NCBI GenBank assembly: GCA_025362795.1 | Contig: JANYFE010000042.1 | Location: forward strand, 1-34,927 | From: Rhodobacterales bacterium | Lineage (GTDB): Bacteria > Pseudomonadota > Alphaproteobacteria > Rhodobacterales > Rhodobacteraceae | Direction of reading: 5' to 3' | DNA: 34,927 bases | In this document: one piece after another, positions 16,019-24,272 of the stretch | Numbering within the stretch: position 1 is the first letter of the stretch | Layout of the letters: each line of letters begins with the position of its first letter | The notes under the pieces: generated by a model | What the model was told of the DNA's origin: nothing | The model's input: the letters and a program-made list of their open reading frames with translations, nothing else | The model's database searches: none | Translations under genes and position numbers: made by a program

Positions 16019-17473
16019 ATGCACAGCAAACCCGAAATAAGCCTTGATCCTGATGATTGGGCGCAGGCGCGGGCCCTTGCGCATAAGATCGTGGATGATG
16101 CGGTGGACCATCTGACGGGGGTGCGCGATCGCGCGGTCTGGCAGCAGATGCCGCCGGCAGTGCGGGCGGGCTATGGGTCTGCCGTGCCGGTGGATCCGAC
16201 GCCGCTGGCAGAGGTGTATGACGCGGTAAAGGCCGACCTGATGCCCTATCCGACGGGCAATATCCATCCGCGGTTTTTCGGGTGGTATATGGGGGGCAGC
16301 AATTTCACCGGGGCGCTGGCGGATTTTATCGCGGCGATTGACGGGTCGAATTTGGGCGGTGGCGATACCGGTGCTGCGGCGACCGACCGGCAGGTGGTGG
16401 GCTGGCTTACAGAATTGATGGGGTTTCCCGCGGGGGCGAGCGGCACACTGACAGCGGGCGGGTCGATGGCGAACATGGTGGGCCTGACCGTGGCGCGCAA
16501 TGCGATGGCGGGCGTCGATGTGCGGGTCGAGGGTGTCACCAATCTGCCGCAACCATTGCGGTTTTATACGTCCGATCAGGCGCATTCGGCGCATCAAAAG
16601 GCGTTGGAGGGTCTTGGACTGGGCAGTCGCAGTTTGCGGTTGGTGCCCAGCGGCGCGGATTTCCGGATGGAAGTGGCGGCATTGGCGCGCATGGTGGCGG
16701 AAGATCGGGCCGGTGGGCGGAAACCTGCCTGCGTGATCGCCACGGCGGGCACCACGAACACCGGTGCAATCGATGATTTGCAGGCGATCGGGGCGCTGTG
16801 CCGCGCCGAAGGCCTGTGGTTCCATGTCGATGGCTGCATCGGCGCTTTTGTCCGGCTGGCACCGCAGAACCGGGATCTGGTGGCGGGGATCGAGGCCGCG
16901 GATTCGCTGGCTCTGGACCCGCACAAATGGTTGCAGACCCCGTTCGAATGCGGCTGTGCTTTGGTGCGGGACGGCACACAGCATTTCGCGGCGTTCAACC
17001 TGCACCCGGCCTATCTGGAGGAGCAGCCGCGCGGTCTGGCGGCCGGCAGGTTTCTGGCGGATTACGGCTATGACCTGTCGCGCGGATTCAAGGCGCTGAA
17101 GCTGTGGATGTCGCTGAAAGAACATGGGGTTGCGCGGTTTGGCCAGTTGATTGATCAGCAGATAGCGCTGGGCCACTATCTGGCGGCGCGGATCGGCGCG
17201 GAACCCGCTTTGGAGCTGATGGCCCCGGTGGCGATCAACATTGTCTGTTTCCGCTATCGCGGGCACGGCGGCAGCGAGGCGGAGATCAAGTTGCTGAACG
17301 CTGAAATCATGCTGCGGATGCAGGAAAGCGGGGTGGCGGTGCAGACCGATACCACGTTGGCCGGGCGGCATGCGCTGCGGGCGGCCATCGTCAACCACCG
17401 CACGCGGCGGGCCGATCTGGACTTGCTGGTCGCAGAGGTGCTGCGCTGGGGGCGGTTGTTGCAAACGGGGTAA
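16019..17473 (+). CDS. PLP-dependent decarboxylase (group II, aromatic-L-amino-acid decarboxylase-like)
   Basis: The 484-residue protein belongs to the group II decarboxylase family that includes aromatic amino acid, glutamate and diaminobutyrate decarboxylases. Segments in order are NIHPRFFGWYMGGSNFTGAL, TAGGSMANMVGLTVARN, YTSDQAHSAHQKALEGLGL, VIATAGTTNTGAIDDL and WFHVDGCIGAFVRLAP. The PLP-binding Lys is in LALDPHKWLQTPFECGC at residue 303. RGFKALKLWMSLKEHG and a C-terminal HRTRRADLDLLV follow. The start ATG at 16019 has a G-run upstream; a frame from 15986 lacks family similarity. The substrate cannot be decided by reading. It leads a row of same-strand genes whose roles are not obviously linked. 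Confidence 0.9.
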   Translation: MHSKPEISLDPDDWAQARALAHKIVDDAVDHLTGVRDRAVWQQMPPAVRAGYGSAVPVDPTPLAEVYDAVKADLMPYPTGNIHPRFFGWYMGGSNFTGALADFIAAIDGSNLGGGDTGAAATDRQVVGWLTELMGFPAGASGTLTAGGSMANMVGLTVARNAMAGVDVRVEGVTNLPQPLRFYTSDQAHSAHQKALEGLGLGSRSLRLVPSGADFRMEVAALARMVAEDRAGGRKPACVIATAGTTNTGAIDDLQAIGALCRAEGLWFHVDGCIGAFVRLAPQNRDLVAGIEAADSLALDPHKWLQTPFECGCALVRDGTQHFAAFNLHPAYLEEQPRGLAAGRFLADYGYDLSRGFKALKLWMSLKEHGVARFGQLIDQQIALGHYLAARIGAEPALELMAPVAINIVCFRYRGHGGSEAEIKLLNAEIMLRMQESGVAVQTDTTLAGRHALRAAIVNHRTRRADLDLLVAEVLRWGRLLQTG

Positions 17474-17536
17474 GGGTGCTTGCCTTTGCCGCGAAAAACG
17501 CGCCATCTGCGGCCTTCTCTTACCCACGAGGTTTAC

Positions 17537-18025
17537 ATGCTTAATCCGGTACCCGGCTTTACCCGTTCGCTGACGGCACTGACCAAAATTCTTGAAAAGG
17601 CCGAGGCCCATGCCGAGGCACACAAGATGAAGCCCGATGTCATCCCGCAACTGCGGTTGATCGCGGACATGCTGCCGCTCTGGCGGCAAGTGACCATCGC
17701 CTGCGATCATGCCAAGGGCGCTGCGGCGCGGCTGGGGCAAGTTGAAAACCCGTCGATGGCGGATGTCGAGACGACGCTGGGCGAGTTGAAAGAGCGGATC
17801 GCCAAAACGATCGCCTTCATGGCTTCGGTTCCGGCCACGGCGTTTGACGGGGCGGAAGGCCGCACGGTAACGATCAAGCAAGGCGGGCAAGACCGCGTGC
17901 TGGATGCCTCGGACTATTTCTACGGAGTGGCCATCCCGAACTTCTATTTCCACATGACGACGGCGCATGACATTTTGCGGGCCAATGGCGTGCCGGTCGG
18001 CAAGGGCGATTTCATCGGGTTCTGA
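17537..18025 (+). CDS. DUF1993 family protein
   Basis: The 162-residue protein starts MLNPVPGFTRSLTALTKILE, then HKMKPDVIPQLRLIADMLPL, then QVTIACDHAKGAAARL and SDYFYGVAIPNFYFHMTTAH, ending VPVGKGDFIGF. This is the DUF1993 pattern, a four-helix fold related to the DinB-like superfamily, of unknown activity. No signal peptide is visible. GAGG precedes the ATG. It starts 64 bases after the decarboxylase and three bases before the isochorismatase-fold gene, so the last two at least are co-transcribed. Confidence 0.88.
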   Translation: MLNPVPGFTRSLTALTKILEKAEAHAEAHKMKPDVIPQLRLIADMLPLWRQVTIACDHAKGAAARLGQVENPSMADVETTLGELKERIAKTIAFMASVPATAFDGAEGRTVTIKQGGQDRVLDASDYFYGVAIPNFYFHMTTAHDILRANGVPVGKGDFIGF

Positions 18026-18028
18026 GCC

Positions 18029-18589
18029 GTGCAGCCAACATTGATCGTCATCGATACCCAGGAAGCCTTCGTTGCGGATCGCGACGCAGGTTACCCCTGG
18101 GCCAATCCCGAGGCCGATCTGCGGATTGGCGGGTTGATCGCGGCGTTTCGAGCGGCGGGCCTGCCTGTGGTGCATGTACATCACCATGGCCTGGACCCGG
18201 CGGACCGTTTTCACGCCGACAACCTGCTGTCGGCCCCGATGGCGGTTGCCCGGCCAGCCGCCGGGGAGGCGGTGGTGATCAAACACGGCTCGTCGGCGTT
18301 TATCGGCACCGGGTTGGAAGCCATGCTGCGCGACGGCGGCCATGGCCCGCTGGTGCTGTGCGGTGTTGCTGCCAATTATTGCGTGGAAAGCACGGCACGG
18401 ATGGCGGGCAATCTGGGGTTTGACACCAGGGTCGTGGCAGACGCGTTGATCAATTTTCAAAAGACGTTGCGCGACGGCCGGGTGCTGCCTGCCACAGATG
18501 TGCTGGCGGTGGTCTTGGCCAATCTGGACGGTGAATTCGCCAGGATCATGTCTGCCGACGAGGTTCTGGCAGAGGTATCTGCGGGTTGA
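18029..18589 (+). CDS. Isochorismatase-fold cysteine hydrolase
   Basis: The 186-residue protein starts at a GTG. It has the isochorismatase-like catalytic triad: Asp9 in LIVIDTQEAF, Lys85 in VVIKHGSSAF and Cys118 in VLCGVAANYCVESTARMA. Family members hydrolyse nicotinamide, carbamoyl or isochorismate-type substrates; which applies here is not readable. The start at 18029 puts the first strand immediately at the N-terminus, as is usual. It follows the DUF1993 gene by three bases and precedes an unknown gene by six, consistent with one operon. Cytoplasmic by lack of a signal. Confidence 0.9.
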   Translation: MQPTLIVIDTQEAFVADRDAGYPWANPEADLRIGGLIAAFRAAGLPVVHVHHHGLDPADRFHADNLLSAPMAVARPAAGEAVVIKHGSSAFIGTGLEAMLRDGGHGPLVLCGVAANYCVESTARMAGNLGFDTRVVADALINFQKTLRDGRVLPATDVLAVVLANLDGEFARIMSADEVLAEVSAG

Positions 18590-18595
18590 AATAAG

Positions 18596-19228
18596 ATGGA
18601 TGCAGAGGCAATAGCCGCGTTGTTCACGCGCAATGACGGTTCCTATCTGTTCGCGCGTTGGGGCCGGCCGATCGTGCCGGTGGTGTTCGGCGTCGAGGAC
18701 GCGACCTTGATGGTGGTCAAGGGCGCCATCGAGGCCGTCGTGATGCTGGCGGGCCACCGTATGGCGGAGACAGACCCCGAACTGGGCGCCAATCTGATGG
18801 TGTTTTTCCTACGGGACTGGGCGGAATTGTTGGTGGTGCCGGGGCTGGACCATTTGGTGCCAGAACTAACCCCGCTGTGTGCAAGGTTGCAGGCGCGGGC
18901 GGCGAACCAGTACCGGCTGTTCCGTTTTGAAGCGGGCGGCGAGATCAAGGCGGCGTTTGTGTTTTTGCGGATGGATGCGGCGCTGGCGGCGGTGCCGGCC
19001 GAAGATCTGGCGCTGGCGCAGGCGGTGCAGGTCATCGTGCTGTGGTCGGACCGGGCGTTTGTCGGTGGCTCGCCTCTGGTGCGGGTTAGGGGACATGCTG
19101 TGCTGCGCCCGGAAATAGCTGCGGTGATCCGGGCGGGGTATGATCGGGTGATGCCTGCGGTGGCAGGGGATGTGACCCATGCGATGCGGCTGGCGGCGCG
19201 GGTTTCGCGCGACGGTTTGGCAGGATAA
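18596..19228 (+). CDS. Conserved hypothetical protein
   Basis: I do not recognise the family. The 210-residue protein starts MDAEAIAALFTRNDGSYLFA and has alternating hydrophobic segments such as RWGRPIVPVVFGVEDATL and LGANLMVFFLRDWAELLVVP. There is no signal peptide, no metal motif and no repeated Cys or His pattern. Its codon use matches its neighbours and it sits six bases after the isochorismatase-fold gene, so it is very likely a real gene. A lipoprotein gene and ybgC follow closely, so it may also be co-transcribed with the Tol-Pal genes. Confidence 0.8.
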   Translation: MDAEAIAALFTRNDGSYLFARWGRPIVPVVFGVEDATLMVVKGAIEAVVMLAGHRMAETDPELGANLMVFFLRDWAELLVVPGLDHLVPELTPLCARLQARAANQYRLFRFEAGGEIKAAFVFLRMDAALAAVPAEDLALAQAVQVIVLWSDRAFVGGSPLVRVRGHAVLRPEIAAVIRAGYDRVMPAVAGDVTHAMRLAARVSRDGLAG

Positions 19229-19241
19229 TGCGGGGGGTGGC

Positions 19242-19316
19242 ATGATGCGGTGGATGGTGTTGGGCGTGATACTGGCGCTGGCGGGCTGTGGCGTGCCGTT
19301 TGTGCCGCTGATCTGA
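19242..19316 (+). CDS. 24-residue predicted lipoprotein
   Basis: The tiny frame encodes MMRWMVLGVILALAGCGVPF followed by VPLI. It has a positively charged start, a hydrophobic core and a lipobox LAGC with Cys16, and so would be processed to a nine-residue lipopeptide on the outer or inner membrane. It begins 13 bases after the preceding stop, with a G-run upstream, and ends one base before the ybgC ATG, which is the spacing of a genuine operon member. Such a short gene is easily missed by gene finders. Its role, if any, is unknown; a translational-coupling leader for ybgC is the alternative. Confidence 0.6.
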   Translation: MMRWMVLGVILALAGCGVPFVPLI

Positions 19317-19317
19317 G

Positions 19318-19719
19318 ATGAGCCATGTCTTTGCCCTGCGGGTGTATTACGAGGACACCGATCTGGCCGGGATCGTCTACTATGCCAATTACCTGAAATT
19401 CATCGAACGGGCGCGAACCGAATGGGTGCGCGGGCTGGGCGTTGATCAGGGGCGGCTTCGGGCCGAGGCGGGGCTGGTCTTTGCGGTGCGGCGCATCGAG
19501 GCGGATTACCTGCGGCCTGCCAAGTTTGACGATGAGTTGCGGGTGGAAACCGTGGTGATCGCGGTGACGGGGGCGCGGATCGTGCTGGAGCAGGAGATTT
19601 TCCGCGGTCTGGAAAAGCTGTTCGCAGCGCAGGTTGTGCTGGTCTGTCTGAGCGAGGCGGGCCATCCGGCGCGTTTACCTGCCGAGATGCGGTTGCGGCT
19701 GGTTCCGGCAGTTCATTGA
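19318..19719 (+). CDS. ybgC: Tol-Pal-associated acyl-CoA thioesterase YbgC
   Basis: The 133-residue hotdog-fold thioesterase starts MSHVFALRVYYEDTDLAGIV, where Asp15 is the expected catalytic residue of the YEDTD-AGIVYY motif. YYANYLKFIERARTEW follows, the typical YbgC signature. These enzymes hydrolyse acyl-CoA or acyl-ACP thioesters in the cytoplasm and are habitually encoded with the tol genes. The gene begins one base after the small lipoprotein and is separated from tolQ by 187 bases containing a possible promoter, so ybgC may belong to the upstream operon as much as to tolQRAB. Confidence 0.93.
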   Translation: MSHVFALRVYYEDTDLAGIVYYANYLKFIERARTEWVRGLGVDQGRLRAEAGLVFAVRRIEADYLRPAKFDDELRVETVVIAVTGARIVLEQEIFRGLEKLFAAQVVLVCLSEAGHPARLPAEMRLRLVPAVH

Positions 19720-19831
19720 AACCCGCGCCATAAAGGAAGCTGCGTCAGAGGACGCACCCTACCGGTTTGGAGGGCAGGCGATCAAAAATTGCGTCGGTTT
19801 CAGCAACAATGCGCCATCTGACGGAGTTGTG

Positions 19832-19861
19832 TTGGCATTCCGCTTCAAATCCAGATAGAAT
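19832..19861 (+). promoter_or_regulatory. Possible sigma-70-type promoter for tolQ
   Basis: TTGGCA at 19832-19837 and TAGAAT at 19856-19861 are spaced by 18 bases and lie about 45 bases before the tolQ ATG, in the only sizeable gap before the tol genes. The match to the consensus is good but unverified. Confidence 0.4.
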
Positions 19862-19906
19862 TGGCTCAACAGGGGCCAAAGAAGCCCGATAACAAGAGCA
19901 GGCGTA

Positions 19907-20602
19907 ATGGACACCAACACACTTGCGGCAGCGCAGGAGATTGATTTCTCTTTGCTAAGCCTTTTCGCGCGCGCGACGCTGACCGTGCAGATTGTCATGG
20001 TCGGGCTAATGCTGATGTCGTTCTGGTCATGGTCGGTCATCATCCAGAAACACATCCTGTTCCGGATCAGCCGCAAGGAAGCTTCGGTTTTTGACCGGGC
20101 GTTCTGGTCGGGCGAGCCGTTGGACGAGTTGTTCGAGAAGATCGGCTCTGCACCGGAAGGAGCGTCAGAGAAGATTTTCGCGTCCGGCATGCTGGAATGG
20201 CGGCGCAGTCACCGGCAGGATGGTGGGTTGATCGCAGGGGCGCAGGCGCGGATCGACCGGGCGATGGATGTGGCGATTTCGCGGGAATCCGAAAGGCTTA
20301 ACAAGGGGTTGTCGTTTCTGGCGACCACGGGGTCCACCGCGCCGTTCATCGGGTTGTTTGGCACGATCTGGGGCATCAAGCACAGTTTTGAACAGATTGC
20401 GATCAGTCAGAATACCAATTTGGCGGTGGTGGCACCGGGGATTGCCGAGGCTTTGCTGGCCACAGGGATCGGGCTGGTTGCGGCTATTCCGGCGGTGGTG
20501 TTTTACAACAAGCTGAACAGCGACAGCGAGCATATCCTGGGCGGGTATGAGGCGTTTGCAGACGAATTTGCGACGATACTGTCGCGCCAGCTGGACGCTT
20601 AG
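19907..20602 (+). CDS. tolQ: Tol-Pal system proton-channel protein TolQ
   Basis: The 231-residue inner-membrane protein forms the stator pentamer with TolR and uses the proton gradient to energise TolA. It belongs to the TolQ/ExbB/MotA family. A first membrane helix lies at about 23-46 (VQIVMVGLMLMSFWSWSVII). The second and third are at about 134-158 (FLATTGSTAPFIGLFGTIWG) and 170-195 (APGIAEALLATGIGLVAAIP), with the conserved Thr and Pro residues for proton flow. The tolR ATG lies three bases after its stop. Its start follows a promoter-like sequence. Confidence 0.97.
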   Translation: MDTNTLAAAQEIDFSLLSLFARATLTVQIVMVGLMLMSFWSWSVIIQKHILFRISRKEASVFDRAFWSGEPLDELFEKIGSAPEGASEKIFASGMLEWRRSHRQDGGLIAGAQARIDRAMDVAISRESERLNKGLSFLATTGSTAPFIGLFGTIWGIKHSFEQIAISQNTNLAVVAPGIAEALLATGIGLVAAIPAVVFYNKLNSDSEHILGGYEAFADEFATILSRQLDA

Positions 20603-20605
20603 GCG

Positions 20606-21076
20606 ATGGCGGGCGGGGTCATTCAAAAATCGGGCGGCGGCGGGCGGCGCAGGCGGCACCGGGGCAAGGCCGCCGCGATGTCAGAGATCAACGTGACGCC
20701 GTTTGTCGATGTGATGCTGGTGCTGCTGATCATCTTCATGGTCGCCGCGCCGCTGTTGACAGTTGGGGTGCCGGTGAAATTGCCGGAAACCGCGGCAAAC
20801 GCGATGCCGACCGAGACTGAGCCGCCGCTGACCATTACACTGACGGCGGATGGCTTGGTGCTGATCCAGTCGACCGAGGTGGGTGACGGCGAGTTGATCC
20901 CCAAGCTCAAAGCGATTGCGGCAGAACGCAAGTCGGACAAGGTGTTTGTCAGGGCCGATGGTGCGGTGGCCTATGAGCGGGTGGCGCAGCTGATGGGGGC
21001 GCTGAACGCAGGCGGATTCAACAATATCGGGCTGGTGACGGACACTGGCGGGCCGGATTTCGGCGGCGGCAACTAG
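20606..21076 (+). CDS. tolR: Tol-Pal system protein TolR
   Basis: The 156-residue protein has a short basic, Gly-rich cytoplasmic N-terminus (GGGGRRRRHRGKAA) and one membrane helix at about 34-54, NVTPFVDVMLVLLIIFMVAA. The Asp in FVDVML (Asp35) is the proton-carrying residue. The periplasmic ExbD/TolR domain follows (PLLTVGVPVKLPETAAN to GLVTDTGGPDFGGGN). It is the partner of TolQ. The gene starts three bases after tolQ and is followed ten bases later by tolA. Confidence 0.97.
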   Translation: MAGGVIQKSGGGGRRRRHRGKAAAMSEINVTPFVDVMLVLLIIFMVAAPLLTVGVPVKLPETAANAMPTETEPPLTITLTADGLVLIQSTEVGDGELIPKLKAIAAERKSDKVFVRADGAVAYERVAQLMGALNAGGFNNIGLVTDTGGPDFGGGN

Positions 21077-21086
21077 GCCGGGCGTG

Positions 21087-22262
21087 ATGAACAAGGGGTA
21101 CATCTTTTCTGGCGCCGGACATCTGGGCCTGGTTCTGTGGGCCTTGTTGGGCGGCTGGCTGTTTTCAGCGCAGAAGGTGCCAGAGATTCAGGTGATGGAT
21201 GTGAGCATCATTTCCGGCGCGGAACTGGATGCGCAGGCGTCGCAGGTGCCCAAGGTTGACGCGGTGGCACCGAAGCCGGATGCTCCGCCGACCGCACAGC
21301 CAGATGCACCCGCGCCTAAGCCGCAACCTGCGCCAAAGCCTGCCGCGCAACCTGCGCCTTTGCCCGACACATTGCCGGTGACCGACGCGCCGCAGCCTGA
21401 CCCCACGCCGCCGCCAGTGGCTCCGCCCGCCGATCTGCCGCAGCCGGTGCCACAGCCGAAGGTGCCCGATGCACCCAAGCCGCGCCCGGTGACCAAGATT
21501 GCCGATGTGCCGGTTGATCAGGTGCCGGACACGCCCAAGGTAGCCGACACGCCGACGCCGAAAGTGACCGACACGCCCGCGCCCGCTGCGCCGGTGACGC
21601 CGCCCAAACCGGAAGCCGCCCCCGAGGCCGCTGCCCCGACGGTGACGCCGGATGCGCCGCCGGTCACCGGCAATGCGCCGCAACTGGCCCCGACGGCCAG
21701 CAAGCGGCCGCAAGGCCGGCCCAATGTGGCGGCGGTCAAGCCTGCGGATGTGCCTGCACCGGACACGACCGCAACTGATCAGGCGGCGGCTGACAAGGCT
21801 GCGGCGCAGGCCAAGGCTGACAAAGCGGCGGCGGCCAAGGCGGCCAAGATTGCGGCGGATCAGGCGGCGGCGGATCAGGCGGCGATTGATGCGGCGGTGG
21901 CCGCGGCGGCGCAAGGCACCGACAGCGCCCCGAACGGTCCACCAATGACCTCTGGCGAAATTGACGGACTGCGGGTGGCGATCAAGAAGTGCTGGAACCT
22001 GAGCACGGTTTCCTCTGCAGCGATGAACACCACGGTGACGGTACGGCTGAATGTGTTGCAAGACGGCACGCCGGACGGTGCTTCGGTCCACATGACAAGC
22101 TTTACCGGTGGAACGGAAGCCGATGCCAAGCCGTTGTACGAGGCCGCCTACCGCGCAATCCTGCGCTGCGGCAAAAGCGGTTTCCCATTGCCTGCCGACA
22201 AATACGACACCTGGAAAGATCTGGAACTGGTTTTTGACCCCAGCGGGATGCGGTTGAGATGA
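21087..22262 (+). CDS. tolA: Tol-Pal system protein TolA
   Basis: The protein has 391 residues from the ATG at 21087; a GTG at 21084 would add one. It has a single N-terminal membrane helix (GYIFSGAGHLGLVLWALLGG). A long periplasmic linker follows, rich in Pro/Ala/Lys up to about 210 (PDAPAPKPQPAPKPAAQPAP). An Ala/Asp/Lys helix (AAADKAAAQAKADKAAAAKA) comes next. The C-terminal domain is TonB-like, GLRVAIKKCWNLSTVSS to YDTWKDLELVFDPSGMRLR, with a Cys pair usual for TolA. It spans the periplasm to reach TolB and Pal. The low-complexity linker is the reason the antisense strand shows long open frames here. Confidence 0.93.
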   Translation: MNKGYIFSGAGHLGLVLWALLGGWLFSAQKVPEIQVMDVSIISGAELDAQASQVPKVDAVAPKPDAPPTAQPDAPAPKPQPAPKPAAQPAPLPDTLPVTDAPQPDPTPPPVAPPADLPQPVPQPKVPDAPKPRPVTKIADVPVDQVPDTPKVADTPTPKVTDTPAPAAPVTPPKPEAAPEAAAPTVTPDAPPVTGNAPQLAPTASKRPQGRPNVAAVKPADVPAPDTTATDQAAADKAAAQAKADKAAAAKAAKIAADQAAADQAAIDAAVAAAAQGTDSAPNGPPMTSGEIDGLRVAIKKCWNLSTVSSAAMNTTVTVRLNVLQDGTPDGASVHMTSFTGGTEADAKPLYEAAYRAILRCGKSGFPLPADKYDTWKDLELVFDPSGMRLR

Positions 22263-22316
22263 CGCAGCCCCCACCCCATTTGCCGCCCCGGTGCGGATTC
22301 TGACGAGAGCGAGGAT

Positions 22317-23639
22317 ATGATGCGCCCGATTTACTTCATGCTGACCCTGGGGCTTGGCCTTGCAGGCTTTGTCCCGGTTGTAACTGCCGAACCACTGCAC
22401 ATCGTGATTGACGGCGGGGTGATCGAGCCGATGCCCTATGCTGCGCCGGATTTCATTGCGGAAAACGGCGGGGCGAACAAGCTGGCGCATGATCTGGCGC
22501 GGGTGGTGGCGGATGATCTGACGGGAACCGGGTTGTTCCGCGAACTGCCGCCCGACGCCTATATCAGCAAAGTGACCAGTTTTGATGCGCCGGTCGCCTA
22601 TGGCGATTGGCAGGCGATCAACGCGCAGGCGCTGATCACCGGATCGGTCAGTGCATCGGGCGACCGGGTGGTGGTGAAGTTCCGGCTATACGACATCTTC
22701 TCGGGTCAACAGATGGGCGAGGGGTTGCAGTTTGCCGGTTCGGCGAAAAGCTGGCGGCGCATGGCCCACAAGGTGGCAGATGCAGCCTATAGCCGGATCA
22801 CCGGCGAAGGCGGCTATTTCGACAGCCGGGTGGTCTATGTCGCGGAAAGCGGGCCGAAGGATGCCAGGGCCAAGCGGCTGGCGGTGATGGATTATGACGG
22901 GGCCAACGTGGCCTATCTGACGGACAGCAAGTCGATTGTGCTTGCACCGAGGTTCTCGCCTACTGGGGACCGCATTCTGTTCACGTCTTATGCCACCGGC
23001 TTCCCGCGGATCTACCTGATGAACACTGCAAACCTGTCGACGCGGGTGCTGGACGAGCAGCCGGGCACGATGACATTCGCGCCCAGGTTCGCGCCAGATG
23101 GCCGGACCGTGGTGTTTTCGCTGGAAAAGGACGGCAATGCCGATCTCTACGCACTGGACACCGAAAGTGGTACGACGCGTCAATTGACCGATGCGCCGTC
23201 AATTGAGACCGCGCCGAGTTTCAGCCCGGATGGCAGCCAGATCGTGTTTGAAAGCGACCGGTCGGGCAGTCAGCAGATTTATGTGATGCCGGCGGGCGGC
23301 GGCGAGCCGGTGCGGATTTCCAACGGCAAGGGCAAGTATGGCACGCCGGTGTGGTCGCCGCGCGGCGATCTGATCGCCTTCACCAAGATTGTCGACAGCC
23401 GGTTCCACATTGGTGTGATCCGCACCGATGGCAGCGAGGAACGGCTGCTGACCACGTCCTTTCTGGACGAAGGGCCGACCTGGGCACCGAATGGCCGGGT
23501 GATCATGTTCACCCGTGAAACCGAGGGGGCCGCGGGGGCCGCGTCGCTGTATTCGGTGGATATTTCGGGGCGCAACCCGCATCCGGTGCCGACAGAGGGC
23601 GCTGCATCGGACCCGGCATGGTCGCCGCTGTTGCAATGA
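22317..23639 (+). CDS. tolB: Tol-Pal system beta-propeller protein TolB
   Basis: The 440-residue periplasmic protein has a signal peptide ([20 protein letters not shown], likely cut after VTA). The N-terminal domain follows ([18 protein letters not shown]). Then comes a six-bladed propeller with repeating units such as [51 protein letters not shown] and [16 protein letters not shown], ending [11 protein letters not shown]. TolB binds Pal and TolA. GAGGA precedes the ATG. It sits 54 bases after tolA and 86 before pal in the same operon. Confidence 0.97.
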   Translation: MMRPIYFMLTLGLGLAGFVPVVTAEPLHIVIDGGVIEPMPYAAPDFIAENGGANKLAHDLARVVADDLTGTGLFRELPPDAYISKVTSFDAPVAYGDWQAINAQALITGSVSASGDRVVVKFRLYDIFSGQQMGEGLQFAGSAKSWRRMAHKVADAAYSRITGEGGYFDSRVVYVAESGPKDARAKRLAVMDYDGANVAYLTDSKSIVLAPRFSPTGDRILFTSYATGFPRIYLMNTANLSTRVLDEQPGTMTFAPRFAPDGRTVVFSLEKDGNADLYALDTESGTTRQLTDAPSIETAPSFSPDGSQIVFESDRSGSQQIYVMPAGGGEPVRISNGKGKYGTPVWSPRGDLIAFTKIVDSRFHIGVIRTDGSEERLLTTSFLDEGPTWAPNGRVIMFTRETEGAAGAASLYSVDISGRNPHPVPTEGAASDPAWSPLLQ

Positions 23640-23725
23640 AACGCCACGCCACGGGCTGTTAACAGATGGCGGCAAAGCTGATATGGTTCGCCCAATCGAG
23701 CACAACAAGAAAAGGAAAGTCACTT

Positions 23726-24271
23726 ATGAGCATTGTACTGAAAGCCCTTCTGCTGATTGCGGCGCTTGGTTTGGCCGCCTGTAACAACCCCAACCGCTAT
23801 GGCTCTGGCTCTGGTGCCGATGGTGCGGGTGGTGCCAATGGTGCTGGTGGTGTGAACGGGTCGGGTGTGGATACCACTGGGCTGGGCGATCCGTCCAATC
23901 CGGCATCGGTCGCCTATTTCAACCAGACGGTTGGCGACCGGGTGTTGTTCGTGGTGGACCAATCGACCCTGACCGATCAGGCGCGCGGCATCCTGGCCGG
24001 GCAGGCGGGCTGGCTCAAGACCAACCCAGATTACGCCATCATCATCGAGGGCCATGCTGACGAGCAGGGCACGCGGGAATACAATATCGCCTTGGGTGCC
24101 CGCCGCGCCGATTCAGTGCGCAACTTCCTGATCGCGCAAGGCATTGCAGGCAACCGGATGCAGACCGTGAGCTATGGCAAGGAACGCCCGATCGCGATTT
24201 GTTCGGATGAGACCTGCTACAGCCAGAATCGCCGCGCTGTCACGGTGCTGTCAGTGGGCGCGGGCACCTGA
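23726..24271 (+). CDS. pal: Peptidoglycan-associated lipoprotein Pal
   Basis: The 181-residue outer-membrane lipoprotein has a lipobox, LGLAAC with Cys19, then a short Gly/Ala/Asn-rich spacer (GADGAGGANGAGGVNGSG). The C-terminal OmpA-like peptidoglycan-binding domain includes NQTVGDRVLFVVDQSTLTD, IIIEGHADEQGTREYNIALG and NRRAVTVLSVGAG. The start at 23726 follows AAAGGAAAG; a frame from 23666 lacks any signal and was not used. It tethers the outer membrane to the wall and is the TolB partner. cpoB begins one base after its stop. Confidence 0.97.
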   Translation: MSIVLKALLLIAALGLAACNNPNRYGSGSGADGAGGANGAGGVNGSGVDTTGLGDPSNPASVAYFNQTVGDRVLFVVDQSTLTDQARGILAGQAGWLKTNPDYAIIIEGHADEQGTREYNIALGARRADSVRNFLIAQGIAGNRMQTVSYGKERPIAICSDETCYSQNRRAVTVLSVGAGT

Positions 24272-24272
24272 C

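Noticed and set aside
16001-18757. A 918-codon open frame on the minus strand
   Set aside because: It lies antisense to the decarboxylase, DUF1993 and isochorismatase-fold genes, which have clear motifs. Long antisense frames are expected in high-GC codon usage, and the translation is rich in His, Arg and Gln without any domain.
21165-22490. A long Arg/Gly/His-rich minus-strand frame over tolA
   Set aside because: It reflects the repetitive Pro/Ala/Lys codons of the TolA linker read backwards.
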